Shown: positions 26,601 through 35,299 of the stretch, piece by piece
Position numbering within the stretch: position 1 is the stretch's first letter
Layout of the letters: each line of letters begins with the position of its first letter
Assembly: GCA_002342805.1 (NCBI GenBank)
Contig: DDQW01000068.1
Coordinates: 1 to 64,000, forward strand
Direction of reading: 5' to 3'
Length of the DNA stretch: 64,000 nucleotides
Source: Clostridiales bacterium UBA2432
GTDB taxonomy: Bacteria > Bacillota > Clostridia > Lachnospirales > Vallitaleaceae
Notes under the pieces: generated by a model
What the model was told of the DNA's origin: nothing
Databases searched by the model: none
The model's input: only the letters and a program-made list of their open reading frames with translations
Position numbers and translations under genes: made by a program

Positions 26601-28065
26601 GTTTTTTGTAGATATTCAAGCATCAGCAACAGATGCAGATGGAGATGAAACGACATTAGAATATGAAGGAAGAATGCCGGATGACTATTATGAAGTCGGT
26701 GAACATGTCATACGTGTTCGGGCAAAAGATGAAGCAGGTTTCTATTCTCCTTGGTTGGAAAAGAGTGTTACCGTAGTCAATTCTCCCCCAACAGTTACCT
26801 TAACAGCAACGCAAACGCGAACCATTAAAAATGGCCAATTTTTTGTCAATATTCAAGCGTCAGCTAACGATGCGGATGGAGATAAAACAACGCTAGAGTA
26901 TGAAGGAAGAACAGCAGATGATTATTATTCAGTGGGAACGCATACGATCAAAGTACGAGCAAAAGATGAAGCAGGATTCTATTCACCGTGGCTAGAAAAA
27001 AGTTTTACTGTCGTCAATTCTGCTCCAACAGTCACCCTAACAGCAACGCCAACGCGAACAGTTAAAAATGGCCAATTTTTTGTCAATATTCAAGCGTCAG
27101 CTAACGATGCAGATGGAGATAAAACAACTTTAGAGTATGAAGGGAGAACAGCAGATGATTACTATTCAGTTGGAACACACACAATCAAAGTACGGGCAAA
27201 AGATGAAGCAGGTTTCTATTCGCCGTGGTTAACAAAAAGTGTTACAGTTGTTAATTCTGCCCCAACAGTCACCCTAACAGCGATGCCAACGCGAACCATT
27301 AAAAATGGCAAGTTCTTTGTAAATGTTAATGCTACGGCTAGTGATGCGGATGGAGATGAAACCACATTGGAGTATTCAGGACGAACAGCAGGTGATTATT
27401 ATTCAGTGGGAACACACACAATCAAAGTACGGGCAAAAGATGAATCTGGAGCTTATTCGCAATGGTTAACAAAGACATTTACAGTAACAAACGCAGCGCC
27501 GACGGCACCCATTATCAGTCGTTCACCTAGTGGTAACAGTGTTGCTCCGGGGACACCTGTAACGATAACAGCACAAAGTACAGATCCTGACGGCGATGCG
27601 ATTTCTTATATTTGGGAAGGCCGTCAATCACAAACGCAGACATATCCTCGTGGAAAAAATGTTGTTCGAGTGAAGGCAGTCGATGCCGCCGGAGCTGAAT
27701 CGCCGTGGGCAGCCATTGTCTTTTTTGTAGCGGATGCGAATGGTGGTGGTGGAATGACCTTAACCGGTCCGGATTCTGTCATCTTAGAGGAAGGTCTAGA
27801 AGGTGCAACAATTACAGAATATACATTTACAGTACCACCGGTCTCCGGTCATAGTGGTAGCGATTTTGGTCGGGTTCGGGGCTACAATGTTATTACAAAT
27901 AAATGGGATCAGCTTGATTATGGAACAACTAAAAATGGAATTACATTTAGTAAATCCCTAAATGCAGGCTTGTATTCCCAATTGGAATTCTATTATTATA
28001 CCAATCACAATTGTATGTATAACAAATCGAACATTACTTATTCAGTCGAGTATAACTTTGAATAA
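23671..28065 (+). CDS. Large SLH-anchored surface protein with two families of repeats
   Basis: 1464 aa. ATG 23671 is preferred over 23665 because AAAGGAG (23655-23661) is 9 bases upstream. A signal peptide (residues 1-25) is followed by three SLH domains (about 29-75, 95-145, 159-208) that should bind secondary cell-wall polymer. Then come seven divergent ~90-aa beta-sandwich-like repeats (about 245-880, each with a HTD-type start and a GG..(I/L).F..xGxYxL core). Five near-identical 79-aa PKD/Ig-like repeats and one divergent copy (881-1355) precede a ~105-aa C-terminal domain. No sortase motif is present. Its place between pilin-like genes and virB6 suggests an exported adhesin for mating-pair contact; that is inference. 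Confidence 0.88.
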   Translation: MKKQWLSFILVLSIFLSNLSGSVYATEQFFDDARGHWAENVIYRFTEQGIVHGYPDGLCHPDAMITRAEFSALVARVISNQLKEDKVETRPVIFQDIQGHFAQEDIEKLLVAGVIDHEEYGKKYYPNEPISRMEIIRMMVRAMVGHSHDEQVVDASTFTDISHLSERDLQYISHGQNHNIITGYPDGSLQPKGQSTRAEAFSMLDRLKKINESMVSIEDDLEDELKESEISSKKGSSHVPSPQYSFEIPKEIYVDEEITIVPKSRYVKSVIWTMTYENLPVEVDSVIEGDLTNDGGRIVFKSMGTYTLTARAVNSRGRTVTHDQTISVYPNIRLQLDLMEHAHTDTSVIVDLITEGFGEKEVEWILQYNDRDIKLDEGISGKLSNQGGVIQFKDPGTYELIASVEDDLRKIITASDTITIYPAATIQLEMESITHTDKPITIKIETENMDNMELQWSLRRNSQEVLITDFVEGDLGTGKQKIRFKTKGVYNLIASATDETGRVFTESISVRVYPVGSAGFYLPEIFHTDDTVSVEVTFNEIGSHQAEWSLLKDGETVELFEIASGELSNEGGELQFREKGQYTLCASFKDDGGRTYSYEQAFKVYPVPTMMYSLPEYGHTDTNIKIDVNSSEINGLTVEWMLDNTFGFQDWSTYIDGELIHDGGDIYFKHAGIYELVARITDETGRIFLFEPGDRIEVLPVLKIDFELPELAYTDSLLDIRTHGNNNVLPVEWTLTKEDAPISMDKVLQGELNAYGGKINLIAAGDYELTASITDYLGRTFSQSKKTSIYPVIQYTFTMPESIHFGKTFEVASMEQNLDDNQVEWSLEKEGEPFDFIGELTNDGGQIAIRDTGVFKLTGTITDPYGRTYQSSQEIEVTNTAPEVTLDVVPTRIAKEGKFLVEIEAEASDVDGDAMTLEYEGRMPDDYYEVGDHIIRVRAKDEAGFYSPWLETSVSVVNSAPTVTLTLEQTRNTKEGRFFVDIQASATDADGDETTLEYEGRMPDDYYEVGEHVIRVRAKDEAGFYSPWLEKSVTVVNSPPTVTLTATQTRTIKNGQFFVNIQASANDADGDKTTLEYEGRTADDYYSVGTHTIKVRAKDEAGFYSPWLEKSFTVVNSAPTVTLTATPTRTVKNGQFFVNIQASANDADGDKTTLEYEGRTADDYYSVGTHTIKVRAKDEAGFYSPWLTKSVTVVNSAPTVTLTAMPTRTIKNGKFFVNVNATASDADGDETTLEYSGRTAGDYYSVGTHTIKVRAKDESGAYSQWLTKTFTVTNAAPTAPIISRSPSGNSVAPGTPVTITAQSTDPDGDAISYIWEGRQSQTQTYPRGKNVVRVKAVDAAGAESPWAAIVFFVADANGGGGMTLTGPDSVILEEGLEGATITEYTFTVPPVSGHSGSDFGRVRGYNVITNKWDQLDYGTTKNGITFSKSLNAGLYSQLEFYYYTNHNCMYNKSNITYSVEYNFE
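26311..27735 (+). repeat. Tandem 237-bp coding repeats in the SLH protein
   Basis: Repeat starts at 26311, 26548, 26785, 27022, 27259 and 27496 are exactly 237 bases apart, 79 codons each. Each unit has a DADGD-type acidic (possible Ca2+-binding) loop, a DDYYxVG turn and ends VVNS. Units 3 and 4 are almost identical at DNA level, and unit 6 is divergent. This suggests recent duplication, and copy number could vary by recombination. Confidence 0.9.
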
Positions 28066-28093
28066 GGGTCACTTTTGAGAGGAGGACTAAGCG

Positions 28094-28933
28094 ATGGATT
28101 ATGTCATGATGTTATTGATTGAATCCCTTCTGACAGGTGCACTCCAACATGTGAATACCTTGTTAGATGGGCTTGTCCCCATCGCACTACATGCAGAAGA
28201 ATATATGGAAACGTTATTGGGTATCAACGGTTTAAGTGGGGTCTTTGATATCTTTTTTAATTTTGGCGTGTCCTTGATTATTCTCAAATTTTTGAAAAAA
28301 GGATTTGAGCGCTATATTTTATGGACTGAAGGTGATGCAGAGATTGAACCCATGCTACTTTTAACCGGTTTTTTTAAAGCGTTAATTATCGCTATCAGCT
28401 TTCCCACGCTTTATGGTTGGTTGGCAGAGGTTATTGATGATCTAAGTCATGAGTTAATGACAGCCATATCCAGTGATATGGCCACAGATTTTACAGCAAT
28501 GATTGCAGGAATTATGACAGCTGGCCTATTTACGGGAATTATTTCTGTCATTTTCTTCGTGTGCTTTTTTATGCTCTATGTTCAATTTTTGACACGCGGT
28601 CTAGAGATTATGATTCTAAGGATTGGTCTACCTTTGGCATGTGTTGGACTTATGGATCAAGATAGTGGCGTATTTAGAACATATATACAAAAGTTTTTTC
28701 AAAGCACACTTGCTGTGTTGGTGCAGATTGTTTTAGCAAAGCTAGGTGTGGCCCTGATGCTTAATGCACACGTTTTTTGGGGTGTGGCTGCCCTTTTGTT
28801 AGCACTTCGAACGCCACGATTTTTACAGGAGTTTTTGATTGTTTCCGGTGGAGCGAGTAGTGGTGGAATGATGAACCGCGTGTACTCAACTGCACGAATC
28901 TATCAGATGGGCAAAGCTGTTTTTACAAAGTGA
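28094..28933 (+). CDS. VirB6/TrbL-like polytopic channel protein
   Basis: 279 aa with about six membrane segments, GAGGAGG upstream of ATG 28094. Topology and the conserved arrangement (an amphipathic N-terminal region, a central membrane bundle, then a cytosolic tail ending GGMMNRVYSTARIYQMGKA) match the TrbL/VirB6-type proteins of Firmicutes elements (DUF6045-like). It should form the inner-membrane part of the secretion channel. It is followed within 11 bases by a small membrane protein and then PrgI/VirB3. Confidence 0.82.
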   Translation: MDYVMMLLIESLLTGALQHVNTLLDGLVPIALHAEEYMETLLGINGLSGVFDIFFNFGVSLIILKFLKKGFERYILWTEGDAEIEPMLLLTGFFKALIIAISFPTLYGWLAEVIDDLSHELMTAISSDMATDFTAMIAGIMTAGLFTGIISVIFFVCFFMLYVQFLTRGLEIMILRIGLPLACVGLMDQDSGVFRTYIQKFFQSTLAVLVQIVLAKLGVALMLNAHVFWGVAALLLALRTPRFLQEFLIVSGGASSGGMMNRVYSTARIYQMGKAVFTK

Positions 28934-28944
28934 GGTGATGAACA

Positions 28945-29154
28945 TTGGAACGAGTTCAAGAAATGGCCGATGCCTTTGTGCTTTTGATTCGTGTAGGCGC
29001 AGTACTGCGTCTTGTCTATTGTTTTATTCATATTGGTATCGATGAAGATCAAAGTGTAAGTTACAAAAAACGAATGAAGCATGTAGTTATTTTTTATGTT
29101 TTTGCTGAGAGCATTTGGCAGTTAAAAGACATTATCATGAGCTATTACATGTGA
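28945..29154 (+). CDS. Small membrane protein of the transfer operon
   Basis: 69 aa starting with TTG 28945 behind GAGGTG (28932-28937). Two short hydrophobic stretches (around residues 10-30 and 47-67) flank a basic loop (SYKKRMKH). No family recognised. Position between VirB6 and VirB3-like genes is typical of small membrane subunits in Gram-positive type IV secretion operons. Confidence 0.65.
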   Translation: MERVQEMADAFVLLIRVGAVLRLVYCFIHIGIDEDQSVSYKKRMKHVVIFYVFAESIWQLKDIIMSYYM

Positions 29155-29165
29155 TGGAGGTGCCT

Positions 29166-29489
29166 ATGGAAGAGAAAAAGAAGAATCCCTTATATATACC
29201 CCAGGGATTAAAAACACGTGTTGAGATTTTTGACGGGTTTGGCAAAGAAGAATTAATGAAGACAATTCTTGTGACGATTGGAGCTGGTATCTTGGATGTT
29301 ATCTACTATCTGATTTTTAAAAATACAGTGGTAAGTATTGTGACTATCCTAGTGGCAATGGCAGGAAGTGTGATGATGCTGACAAAAGATCATAGCAATA
29401 TATCCGTGGTTGATCAGGTCGGATTTATGGTCAGATTTGCAAGAAGTCAAAAATTTTACCCTTATAAATATTTAGATGAATGGATGTGA
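29166..29489 (+). CDS. PrgI/VirB3-like membrane protein
   Basis: 107 aa. ATG 29166 follows GGAGGTG; the frame from 29115 overlaps the preceding gene. An N-terminal soluble segment (IPQGLKTRVEIFDGFG) precedes two membrane helices (about 36-76), followed by a short cytosolic tail with YPYKYLDEW. This is the PrgI-family plan (VirB3 equivalent), which links VirB4 to the membrane channel. The SLH, VirB6, VirB3 order supports this. Confidence 0.78.
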   Translation: MEEKKKNPLYIPQGLKTRVEIFDGFGKEELMKTILVTIGAGILDVIYYLIFKNTVVSIVTILVAMAGSVMMLTKDHSNISVVDQVGFMVRFARSQKFYPYKYLDEWM

Positions 29490-29494
29490 TAAAA

Positions 29495-30151
29495 ATGGAA
29501 GACACTAAAAAAGAAAAGGTATTAGAAAAAATGGATAAGGAACTGGAACTTGTTGCGAAGGGCAATTATGAATTAAGGTCCGGAGAAAGTTATATGACGG
29601 CTGAAAGTGCTCATTATGCCATTAGACAATGGTTTTTAGAGGAACATATTCCTGAGCATATTGCTGGGATCATGGTCGATCAAGAAGAACCATTAGAAAG
29701 AATGTATGAATTTTACGTGGATTCCGCTTGTTTGACAAAAGCAGTGGAGGGAAAATATTTCATCAAGGACTATATGGCATGGCTTTATCATGATCATTTA
29801 AGAAACAGTCTGCATGATAAAGTTGAAAAGGAATATCAAAACTTTATTGAAGAATTCAAGAAAAAGCCACCCTATAATATACCGAAATTAATGACAGAAA
29901 TGACAGTGAAAATGCAAGTGTATAGCCTATTCCGTTATAATGATCCATGCGATTTTACAGAGAAATGCCTTGAAAATCTTTGTTCTATAGAAAACATTTT
30001 GGATAAGGTTTATAAAGCTACTAATTTAGAAAGCCTAGCAAGAGACGATTTAGAGTGTCTTGAAGAAAACCTTATCCACTGTTTACTTCATATATCTACA
30101 AGGTCAGCGGACAGTCAGGAACTCGAGGAGAATGGCTATGAAATGGACTGA
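29495..30151 (+). CDS. Hypothetical protein between VirB3-like and prepilin peptidase genes
   Basis: 218 aa from ATG 29495; ATG 29480 is an alternative overlapping the previous gene. A soluble, acidic, alpha-helical protein with cysteines at the C-terminal third (CDFTEKCLENLCS). No family recognised. The end overlaps the prepilin peptidase gene by 14 bases, which indicates translational coupling with the Tad-like block, so a role in pilus or channel assembly is plausible but unproven. Confidence 0.65.
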   Translation: MEDTKKEKVLEKMDKELELVAKGNYELRSGESYMTAESAHYAIRQWFLEEHIPEHIAGIMVDQEEPLERMYEFYVDSACLTKAVEGKYFIKDYMAWLYHDHLRNSLHDKVEKEYQNFIEEFKKKPPYNIPKLMTEMTVKMQVYSLFRYNDPCDFTEKCLENLCSIENILDKVYKATNLESLARDDLECLEENLIHCLLHISTRSADSQELEENGYEMD

Positions 30152-30578
30152 AATGATGCACTATATGCACAATGGACAAGTGGCTATTTTCATCATATTA
30201 CTCATTTATGCAGCATTGATGGACATTAAGACACGAACAATACCAGACCACATCCCATTATTAATTTTCATGATGGGATGGGTAGGGATGGAGCCGATAT
30301 CATCAATATTAGGAGTGGTCTTTGTTCCCCTGCCTTATTTTATCATGGCATTACTTAAAGAAAATAGTATGGGTGGTGGGGATATTAAACTTATGGGGGC
30401 ATGTGGCTTTTATCTAGGTCTACAAGCCGGATTTGTAGCAAGTATCTTAGGCTTGGTGTTTGCATTAATCATTCATATAAACTATAGCATGATAAGTGGC
30501 AAAAAGATAAACACAAGTATACCCCTCGCTCCTTATCTTGGAGCGGGCTGTATAGTCGCCCACTTAATGGTTCGATAA
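30138..30578 (+). CDS. A24-family prepilin peptidase (CpaA/TadV-like)
   Basis: 146 aa. ATG 30138 lies 7 bases after GAGGAG (30125-30130). Several membrane helices and the two aspartates of type IV prepilin peptidases are visible: DIKTRTIPD near the N-terminus and GGGDIKLMGA. The short form without a methylase domain is the TadV/CpaA type, which removes leader peptides from Flp pilins and TadE/F pseudopilins. Its substrates here are probably the small proteins at 35300 and 35689. It heads the Tad-like block inside the conjugation operon. Confidence 0.9.
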   Translation: MKWTEMMHYMHNGQVAIFIILLIYAALMDIKTRTIPDHIPLLIFMMGWVGMEPISSILGVVFVPLPYFIMALLKENSMGGGDIKLMGACGFYLGLQAGFVASILGLVFALIIHINYSMISGKKINTSIPLAPYLGAGCIVAHLMVR

Positions 30579-30605
30579 GAGGAAAAACTAGGAGGATTAC
30601 AATTC

Positions 30606-31388
30606 ATGAAAAAAATATTACGAAACCGAACGATTTTAGGGATAGCCAGTATTGTCCTATCTCTTGTTATTTGTTTTGGACTAACACCACTTTTTAATCA
30701 AGCGATCACGGAAAAAATATCCGTAGTACGTGTGGCTGAGAATATTCAAAAAGGTGAAAAGATCACATCCAAGATGATAAAGACCGTTGAAATCGGAGGC
30801 TATAATTTGCCGGAATCCGTTTTGCGTCAAGAAGAAAACATCCTTGGAAACTATGCCTTAACTGATCTTCATAGGGGTGATTATGTTTTAAATTCAAAGA
30901 TTTCCAAACAGTCATTGGCCAACTATGAATATTTAAGCAACTTTGACGGAAGGAGTCGTGCAATATCTGTGAGCATTAAAAGCTTGGCGGCCGGTCTATC
31001 AGGGAAGTTACAAGAAGGTGATATTGTCACCATAATGGCGTCGGATTATGGGGATGCAAGAGAAACGGTCAGTCCGGTTGAACTTCAATATGTCCAAGTT
31101 CTAGCACTTACTGCCGGGACGGGACTAGATACCGATGAGTATGAGAAGGATGCAGACGCCATTGAAAAAGATAAGGAACTTCCAGCAACTTTAACAGTAA
31201 AGGTCGACGAAATACAAGCGAGACGTTTGGCCGACATGGAAGCAAAAGGCAAAATCCATGTTGTTTTTGTATACCGAGGGACAGAAGATCATGCGAAGGC
31301 CTTCTTAGAAGAGCAAGAACGGATATTCGAAGACGAATTAATTCAGGAAGAGGAAAACGTGGAGGTGACGAGTAATCATGAAGAATAA
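30606..31388 (+). CDS. SAF-domain pilus assembly protein (CpaB/RcpC-like)
   Basis: 260 aa. An N-terminal membrane anchor (residues 10-30) is followed by an SAF domain (VAENIQKGEKITSKMI) and an RcpC-like part (KSLAAGLSGKLQEGDIVTIM). CpaB proteins act outside the membrane in Tad/Flp pilus assembly. AGGAGG precedes ATG 30606. The gene overlaps the TadZ-like gene by 11 bases. The acidic C-terminal tail is unusual. Confidence 0.88.
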   Translation: MKKILRNRTILGIASIVLSLVICFGLTPLFNQAITEKISVVRVAENIQKGEKITSKMIKTVEIGGYNLPESVLRQEENILGNYALTDLHRGDYVLNSKISKQSLANYEYLSNFDGRSRAISVSIKSLAAGLSGKLQEGDIVTIMASDYGDARETVSPVELQYVQVLALTAGTGLDTDEYEKDADAIEKDKELPATLTVKVDEIQARRLADMEAKGKIHVVFVYRGTEDHAKAFLEEQERIFEDELIQEEENVEVTSNHEE

Positions 31389-32139
31389 AATCATAGCCAT
31401 ATGGGGAAATCCCAATAGTGGCAAGACTACATTAAGTATTAAAGTAGCAAATGAGCTCATTAAACGCAAAAAAAGTGTCATTCTTGTTATGGCAGATTCC
31501 TATACACCGGTTATTCATACTGTTTTACCCTTCACGGAAACCAAAGAACAATCATTAGGCGAGCTTTTATCATCCATTCAGATTTCTCAAGAAAGCATTC
31601 TAAAAAAATGCATTCCGGTAGAGAGAACCAAGAACTTAAGTGTATTGACCTATTTGCATGGCGAAAATAGTCGAACCTATGCAGACTACGGAAAGGAAAG
31701 AGTTATCGACTTTTTTATTTTATTAAAACACCTTGCAGATCACATTATTATTGATTGTAGCAGTTATATTCATCATGACCTATTATCAAGAAGTGCTTTA
31801 GAATTATCGGATCAGGTCATTCGCTTAATTTCACCTGATTTAAAAGCCATTAGTTTTTACGATGCAATCCTGCCCCTTATCAAGGAGCGAAAATACAATT
31901 CCATGAATCATCTAAATGTACTGTCAAAGGTCAAAGCGGAAATGCCTAAAGATAACATAAGTCATCGTTTTGGTGGCGTTCAGAGGGAGTTAGAGTATAC
32001 TGAAGAATTGGAAGGACAAATGCGCCAAGCAAGACTTTTTGAAGACCTAATGGAAAAGAAAAGTCGCGCTTATCAAAAGCAACTTATCCATCTTGTGGAT
32101 ACAATGGTAGAGGACCAGGAAAGAGGTGAACACAAATGA
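31378..32139 (+). CDS. TadZ-like ParA-family ATPase
   Basis: 253 aa. Canonical P-loop GNPNSGKTT with Lys16, then VILVMADSYTPVI and a conserved IIIDCSSYIHHD Walker B region. MinD/ParA-type proteins in Tad operons (TadZ) position the pilus machinery at one site in the cell. It overlaps both neighbours by 4-11 bases and precedes the TadA/CpaF ATPase, the order seen in Tad loci. A second TadZ/CpaE-type protein, without the P-loop lysine, is at 42716. Confidence 0.82.
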   Translation: MKNKIIAIWGNPNSGKTTLSIKVANELIKRKKSVILVMADSYTPVIHTVLPFTETKEQSLGELLSSIQISQESILKKCIPVERTKNLSVLTYLHGENSRTYADYGKERVIDFFILLKHLADHIIIDCSSYIHHDLLSRSALELSDQVIRLISPDLKAISFYDAILPLIKERKYNSMNHLNVLSKVKAEMPKDNISHRFGGVQRELEYTEELEGQMRQARLFEDLMEKKSRAYQKQLIHLVDTMVEDQERGEHK

Positions 32140-33479
32140 GTAAGGTGTTTTTAGAATCAGCAAAACATATTCGAGATTTTTCGGATATTTTACATGAAGT
32201 ACAAGAATACATTTCTGGGAAATATGCCATCTTGATTTCTCATGATAGTGACCATCAAAAAGAACAAATGAAAGCCTATATTACCAAGTACTTGATGGAT
32301 TATTCCTTAGCTGTAGAAAATATGACTTTAGATGATCTGGTAGGCAAACTCTACTCAGAAATGGCAGAGTATTCCTTTTTAACCAAATATTTGTTTCGTA
32401 ACGATATTGAGGAGATTAATGTCAATGCATGGAATGATGTTAAGGTCACCTATGCGAATGGAGAGATCATTCCAACCAAAGAGAAATTTAATTCACCCAG
32501 TCATGCTATCGATGTTATACGGCGCTTATTGCATAAGAGTGGTATGATTCTTGATCAATCTCAACCCATTGTGGTTGGTCACTTGTCGGACCGGATTCGT
32601 ATTACTGTTCTTGGTCAAGGCGTGATTGATCCGGCTATAGGTGTAGCCGTTTCTATTCGTATCATTAATCCTAAAAAATTGACAAAAGAAGACTTTATTG
32701 AACAAAACACAGCCAGTGAAGAGATGTTGGATTTCCTATCCCTTGTTCATCGCTACGGTGAAAGCCTATGTATTACCGGTGCCACATCCAGTGGGAAAAC
32801 GACACTTATGAGTTGGATTCTATCTACTTTACCGAATAATAAACGTTTATATACTATTGAAAACGGGACTCGAGAGTTTAATCTCATCAAACGTAATGAA
32901 CAAGGGCAAGTTATTAACAATGTTATCCACACAGTTACCCGACATAGCGATGATCCAAAGCAAAATATTACTATGGTCAAACTGCTTGAAACAGGCTTAA
33001 CGGTGAATCCGGATTATATCTGTGTGGCTGAGATGAAGTCGGAGGAAGCCTTTTTCGCCCAAGAATCGGCACGGACAGGTCACGGGGTAACAACAACCAT
33101 CCATGCCAGTTCCTGCATAGCTACCTATTATCGCATGGTGACACTATGTAAGCAACGGTATGATATGGATGAACGCACCTTATACAACCTTGTGACTGAA
33201 GCCTTTCCTATTGTCGTCTTTTCCAAGAAGCTCGAGGACAACTCAAGACACATTATGGAAGTGACCGAATGCGAGATTAAAGAAGATGGAACACGTCATA
33301 TCCGAACGCTTTATAAATTTAATGTCATTGATAATGCAGTCATTGACGGAAACATTAAAATCATAGGTCAATATGAAAAGGTGAATGATATTTCTTTATC
33401 TTTAGAAAAAAGACTCTTAGAAAATGGTATGCCAAGTAGCCTATTAAAACGATTTAAAGGAGGGAAAGCCTGTGAATAG
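32136..33479 (+). CDS. TadA/CpaF-type secretion ATPase
   Basis: 447 aa. VirB11/PilT-class ATPase with an N-terminal domain, Walker A GATSSGKT (Gly215-Thr222, Lys221), an Asp box TIENGTREFN and Walker B region VAEMKSEEAFFA, then the His box TIHASS. TadA/CpaF powers Flp pilus extension and retraction. VirB11 ATPases of conjugation systems are close relatives, so this one protein could serve both the channel and the pilus. It is coupled to TadB (8-base overlap). Confidence 0.9.
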   Translation: MSKVFLESAKHIRDFSDILHEVQEYISGKYAILISHDSDHQKEQMKAYITKYLMDYSLAVENMTLDDLVGKLYSEMAEYSFLTKYLFRNDIEEINVNAWNDVKVTYANGEIIPTKEKFNSPSHAIDVIRRLLHKSGMILDQSQPIVVGHLSDRIRITVLGQGVIDPAIGVAVSIRIINPKKLTKEDFIEQNTASEEMLDFLSLVHRYGESLCITGATSSGKTTLMSWILSTLPNNKRLYTIENGTREFNLIKRNEQGQVINNVIHTVTRHSDDPKQNITMVKLLETGLTVNPDYICVAEMKSEEAFFAQESARTGHGVTTTIHASSCIATYYRMVTLCKQRYDMDERTLYNLVTEAFPIVVFSKKLEDNSRHIMEVTECEIKEDGTRHIRTLYKFNVIDNAVIDGNIKIIGQYEKVNDISLSLEKRLLENGMPSSLLKRFKGGKACE

Positions 33480-34401
33480 CTTATTACTTATTAGCTTTGT
33501 TGCGATGGTAACAGGGCTTTTTTTGTTATTAAATCTATCTCTTCCGGATATGGCAATTGAACTTTCTCATCACCAAGCGACCAAAGAAAAAAGTTTGAAT
33601 GGAAAAATCAAAGAATTGACTACGAATAAAAAGAAAAAAGGCATAAAAAAACTGATGGATGAAACAAAGCATATATTACGCATGAGCAATAAAGAAAATC
33701 AAGTTGCCGTCGTAGTGATTACATCTTTAATCCTCATGGGCGTGGGATTTTTCGTCGCCATAGCGATAGACAATGTGTTTTTACTACCGGTACTTGCCAT
33801 AGGATTTTCCCTCTTACCTTTTTGGTATGTACAGTTTATTGCCACAAAATGGAAAAAAGGTTTAAACAGTGAATTAGAAACAGCCTTATCGGTGATCACT
33901 ACATCCTATCTAAGAAGTGAAAATATTATTACAGCTATTACAGAAAATGTGAACTACATCAATCCACCGGTCCAAGATGTGTTTTCTGCTTTTTTAGCTC
34001 AGACCCACCTCATTAATTCCAATACAAAGATGGCACTAGAGCGGCTGAAGACCAATATCGACAGTGCGGTATTTCATGAATGGGTCGATGCCTTGATTGA
34101 TTGTCAGGAAGATAAAAATCTCAAAAGCACCTTAACACCCATTGTCTCCAAACTATCGGATATGCGTATGGTATCTGCTGAACTTGATTATCTTTTGTAT
34201 GAACCCATGAAGGAATTTGTCACTATGGCCCTTCTACTCATTGGGAATATACCACTGATGTACATGCTCAACAAAGATTGGTATCATACCTTGATGTTTA
34301 CAGAAATTGGGAAGTTCGTACTGGCCGTTTGCGGTGTGGTCATCTTTGTTTCCTTAGCCGCCGTTATACGCTTATCAAAACCTGTGGAATACAGACGTTA
34401 G
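33472..34401 (+). CDS. TadB-like inner-membrane protein
   Basis: 309 aa starting with GTG 33472 behind AAAGGAGG. A central pair of membrane helices (about 80-125), a T2SSF-type cytosolic domain and a C-terminal hydrophobic pair (about 245-300) are characteristic of TadB, the GspF-like platform protein. It should work with TadC to hold the ATPase and pilin at the membrane. The next gene starts 13 bases later. Confidence 0.82.
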   Translation: MNSLLLISFVAMVTGLFLLLNLSLPDMAIELSHHQATKEKSLNGKIKELTTNKKKKGIKKLMDETKHILRMSNKENQVAVVVITSLILMGVGFFVAIAIDNVFLLPVLAIGFSLLPFWYVQFIATKWKKGLNSELETALSVITTSYLRSENIITAITENVNYINPPVQDVFSAFLAQTHLINSNTKMALERLKTNIDSAVFHEWVDALIDCQEDKNLKSTLTPIVSKLSDMRMVSAELDYLLYEPMKEFVTMALLLIGNIPLMYMLNKDWYHTLMFTEIGKFVLAVCGVVIFVSLAAVIRLSKPVEYRR

Positions 34402-34414
34402 GAAGGAGACCAAC

Positions 34415-35287
34415 ATGATACAGATTCTACTACTTTTTTCTGTAACCTTTTCAATGGGCATTTATATGATTTTCAAGGATCTGATGGGATTGCCGTCAGG
34501 TCGAGCCATCAAGGCCGTACAGGTCATTGATAAAAGAGAACGGAAAAAAACAAAAAATATGGACGTTATTATCAACGATTGGGCAATACGCTTATCAAAA
34601 CTTGTTCATCTTACAGATTATGGTCGAAGAAAGCTTGTAGCGACCTTAATCTCAGCAAATATTAAACTGTCACCGGAAGCTTTTGTTGCTAGAGCATGGG
34701 TTAAAGCCGGTTTGGTGCTACTTCTTATTATTCCGGCACTGTTAATCTTTCCAATGGTCTTTCCAGTCATTCTCTTTTTAGCTGTTGCCGTTTATTTTAA
34801 AGAAATCCGTAGTGCTGATGACATGATGCAAAAACGTCGGGAAGAAATGGAGTTTGAATTACCTCGCTTTGTATCTACTCTTTCCCAAGAACTCAAAGCT
34901 AGCCGAAATGTTCTTAGTATATTGGAAAGCTATAAACAAAACGCAGGCGATAGTTTTAAGCGAGAGCTAGAAATAACCGTTGCAGACATGAAATCCGGTA
35001 GTTACGAATCGGCACTGACCCGTTTGGAAACGCGATTAAACAGCCCACCTTTATCAGAAACTATTCGAGGGTTGATTGGTGTTTTGCGTGGGGATGATGG
35101 AGTAGTATATTTTCAGATGCTAGCCCATGATCTTAAGCAATTAGAACTTCAACGTCTAAAAACGATTGCCATGAAGCGACCGGGTAAAGTTCGAAAGTAT
35201 TCCTTTGCCATGCTCTTTTGCTTCTTGTTAATGTACCTATCAGTGATGTTTGTTGAGATTATCAAAACCCTTGGCAATCTGTTTTAG
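34415..35287 (+). CDS. TadC-like inner-membrane protein
   Basis: 290 aa from ATG 34415 behind GGAAGGAG. The same topology as TadB: N-terminal helix, middle helices at about 95-125, a T2SSF-like domain (ELPRFVSTLSQELKAS) and a C-terminal helix. Together TadB and TadC form the platform of Flp-type pili. It ends with TAG overlapping GGAGGTG for the next gene, so the two are tightly coupled. Confidence 0.82.
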   Translation: MIQILLLFSVTFSMGIYMIFKDLMGLPSGRAIKAVQVIDKRERKKTKNMDVIINDWAIRLSKLVHLTDYGRRKLVATLISANIKLSPEAFVARAWVKAGLVLLLIIPALLIFPMVFPVILFLAVAVYFKEIRSADDMMQKRREEMEFELPRFVSTLSQELKASRNVLSILESYKQNAGDSFKRELEITVADMKSGSYESALTRLETRLNSPPLSETIRGLIGVLRGDDGVVYFQMLAHDLKQLELQRLKTIAMKRPGKVRKYSFAMLFCFLLMYLSVMFVEIIKTLGNLF

Positions 35288-35299
35288 GAGGTGAAACTA

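Noticed and set aside
26311..27735. CRISPR-like regular repeats
   Set aside because: The 237-base period is coding, in frame and encodes 79-aa domains; there are no short palindromic repeats, spacers or cas genes.
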